In this document: positions 4,335-6,153 of the stretch, piece by piece
Layout: every line of letters starts with the position of its first letter
Position numbering within the stretch: position 1 is the stretch's first letter
Source: PVC group bacterium
Lineage (GTDB): Bacteria > Verrucomicrobiota > Kiritimatiellia > CAIKKV01 > PXCX01
DNA length: 6,153 bases
Assembly: GCA_003565195.1 (NCBI GenBank)
Contig: PXCX01000130.1
Span: 1 to 6,153, forward strand
Direction: 5' to 3'
Position numbers and translations under genes: made by a program
The notes under the pieces: model-generated
What the model saw: only the letters and a program-made list of their open reading frames with translations
Told to the model about the DNA's origin: nothing
Databases searched by the model: none

Positions 4335-6153
4335 GCTCTCCCTTGGACCGCAAAGATTTAATCCCGATCGTCCTGCTGATTGCCCTTTTGTTTCTTTGGG
4401 GACCGTTATCACGGGTATTGTTTCCGCCGCCGCCACCGTCCGCGGATGAACCGCCGGCAAGGCCGGAACAACCCGACACGGTACCCGAAAAACCGCTGGA
4501 TCCGGAACCGGAAATCGAACCGGAACCGGATCCCGATCGGCCGCCGGCCATCATTGAAGCCGATCCGGAACCACCACGAACGCGCCGTCCGGAACAACAT
4601 GTCGTGCTGACCAACGATCACGTTGAAATACGGCTCAGCAGTTGGGGTGCCGGCGTTCAAACCGTACGCTTGTTCAATTATCGCAGTACACTTGATCACG
4701 ACAGCGATCCGGTGGTGCTGGAATTCAGCGATCACCCCGCCCTGACTTACGGGAACGCCGCGGTTTTTTCGCATCAGCATGATTTCTCAATTGTGCATCA
4801 TGAACATGACCAGGTGTATTTCAAGGCGGAAAACGCCCAGGGTTTGGTCATGATACGGGCCTTCGAGATGGATCCGAGTAATCCCTACCGTTTTTTGGTA
4901 CGTGACACCTTCGAACATACCGGTGACGAACCGCTGCTAATCGAAGACCACGATATCCGTCTGGGCCCTTTCGAACCTGAAACGGACGCCTCACAAAGCA
5001 CGCGCATCACCGGCCCGGACCTGAGCCTGGATGTCCTTCCATCAGGCGGCGGCCAACGGGTCCGGCACTGGACCAAAAAACGCTTCTTTTCGCAGGAACA
5101 GCTTCTGAGCGATCTATTCTATCCGGAAGGCCATAGCGGTCGCGGCTGTTCGCCGTTCGGCAGCCAGTTGGCGGAACCCTTGCCACAAACCGTTGAGGAA
5201 CGTATCCGGCAGGATACCGACTGGATCGCTGTGAAGAACAAGTTTTTCGTGCAAATCCTCGCGCCTCGGATAAATGCTGCCGGCTATCGATTCGCCGTGA
5301 GCCGCGCTGTTCCCGATACGGAACTTCCTGGCCAGCCTGGGAGTTGGAGTTCGGTCGCCATCCCGAACAACATTTCGGCGGCACTGCTGCTCGAAGGATT
5401 CGCGATGGAACCCGGCGACAAATTCGAAAACCATTACAGTTACTATGCCGGGCCGAAGAAATTGACAGCGCTGCAGCCGCTGGGCAATCATCAGGAAGAA
5501 GTCATGGAATTCGGGCGGTTGCGCTTCTTCTGCCGCATCCTGCTGCGCGGTCTTAACGGCTTATACCGTCTGATCCCCAATTACGGCATCGCGGTCATGT
5601 TGCTGACCATCATTATTCGGGTTCTGTTCTGGCCGATCACCCGCAAAAGTACCGAGAGCATGAAACGGATGCAGGAGTTGCAACCCGAAATGAAGGCTTT
5701 GCGCGAGCGTTTCAAGGATAACCCGCAGAAAATGCAGCAGGAAACCATGGCGCTCTACAAAAAACACAAAGTCAATCCGGTAGCCGGTTGCCTGCCAATG
5801 TTGGTTCAGATACCGGTGTTCTTCGCATTATTCACTGTCTTGCGCAGTGCAGTTGAATTACGGTTTGCCGACTTCCTCTGGATTCGCGACTTGAGCGAAC
5901 CGGAGAACCTGCTTGCCGGTTTTGTGCCGCTGGTCGGATCGCTTAATATCTTACCTATCCTTATGACGGTCACCATGGTCGCCCAACAACAGCTGACGCC
6001 CTCGTCCGGCGACCCCAGTCAGCGCAAGATGATGATGTTTATGCCGATTATCATGCTGGTATTCTTCTATTCCATGCCCTCAGCGCTGGTCCTGTACTGG
6101 ACCACCAATCAGGGGTTGATGATCGTGCAACTGATGCTGCAACGGAAACGCAA
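4331..6153 (+). CDS. yidC: Membrane protein insertase YidC (3' end outside window)
   Basis: YidC is an inner-membrane insertase that places proteins in the membrane alone or with SecYEG. There are 607 codons visible with no stop. An N-terminal membrane anchor lies at about residues 10-31, followed by a Pro/Glu/Asp-rich linker (32-88) and a periplasmic beta domain from about 89 (HVVLTNDHVEIRLSSWGAG) to about 373 (YYAG). The conserved insertase core runs from about 395. In it, TIIIRVLFWPIT carries Arg430, equivalent to the groove Arg366 of E. coli YidC; then come QELQPEMKALRERFKDNPQK, NPVAGCLPMLVQIPVFFALF (482-501), a segment at about 528-552, and MMMFMPIIMLVFF onward with PSALVLYWTTNQG. Only a short C-terminal end appears missing. 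The start ATG overlaps the yidD stop, and AGAGGAAAG (4312-4320) lies upstream. The acidic proline-rich linker is longer than in E. coli. Confidence 0.97.
   Translation, partial: MSSPLDRKDLIPIVLLIALLFLWGPLSRVLFPPPPPSADEPPARPEQPDTVPEKPLDPEPEIEPEPDPDRPPAIIEADPEPPRTRRPEQHVVLTNDHVEIRLSSWGAGVQTVRLFNYRSTLDHDSDPVVLEFSDHPALTYGNAAVFSHQHDFSIVHHEHDQVYFKAENAQGLVMIRAFEMDPSNPYRFLVRDTFEHTGDEPLLIEDHDIRLGPFEPETDASQSTRITGPDLSLDVLPSGGGQRVRHWTKKRFFSQEQLLSDLFYPEGHSGRGCSPFGSQLAEPLPQTVEERIRQDTDWIAVKNKFFVQILAPRINAAGYRFAVSRAVPDTELPGQPGSWSSVAIPNNISAALLLEGFAMEPGDKFENHYSYYAGPKKLTALQPLGNHQEEVMEFGRLRFFCRILLRGLNGLYRLIPNYGIAVMLLTIIIRVLFWPITRKSTESMKRMQELQPEMKALRERFKDNPQKMQQETMALYKKHKVNPVAGCLPMLVQIPVFFALFTVLRSAVELRFADFLWIRDLSEPENLLAGFVPLVGSLNILPILMTVTMVAQQQLTPSSGDPSQRKMMMFMPIIMLVFFYSMPSALVLYWTTNQGLMIVQLMLQRKR

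Noticed and set aside
5007..5491. Minus-strand frames inside yidC
   Set aside because: They lie opposite the intact periplasmic domain of YidC and show no coherent protein features.

Overview
The window carries seven genes and part of one of them runs off the right edge. The gene types suggest a member of the PVC group, most likely Verrucomicrobiota or Kiritimatiellota. The basis is a Minf_1886-family protein (a family I associate with Verrucomicrobia), a DUF1844 protein, and a YidC with a large periplasmic domain, which indicates a Gram-negative cell envelope. This placement is inference from gene content, not a phylogeny.

Layout: (1) Bases 1-251 are mostly non-coding and hold a 10-bp inverted repeat, a 10-bp direct repeat and a plausible extended -10 promoter. 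(2) Bases 252-1306, plus strand: a Minf_1886-like protein followed after 98 bp by a DUF1844 protein. Both have a conserved core and a disordered, Ser/Pro/Glu-rich tail. (3) Bases 1317-3382, minus strand: a two-gene unit, with an aldo/keto reductase of the Kv-beta/YghZ type first and a malate/L-lactate dehydrogenase-type (Ldh_2) oxidoreductase second, 17 bp apart. It converges on the DUF1844 gene with only 10 bp between the stop codons. (4) Bases 3383-3574: a divergent regulatory region with a good minus-strand promoter, a perfect 17-bp tandem duplication and a candidate plus-strand promoter. (5) Bases 3575-6153, plus strand: the conserved cluster rpmH-rnpA-yidD-yidC, which links ribosomal protein L34, the protein subunit of RNase P and the inner-membrane insertion machinery. 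yidD and yidC overlap by 4 bp; yidC lacks only its C-terminal end.

The most notable point is the rpmH/rnpA junction. The RNase P protein frame stays open through the whole of rpmH. There is no ATG, GTG or TTG in that frame between base 3556 and the conserved N-terminus of the protein. The conserved region therefore seems to need a start upstream of rpmH, which would nest rpmH inside rnpA as described for Thermus. The same RnpA also has Ala in place of the Asn of the family's RNR motif. I found no mobile element, CRISPR array, tRNA or rRNA, and no convincing wholly new multi-gene system.
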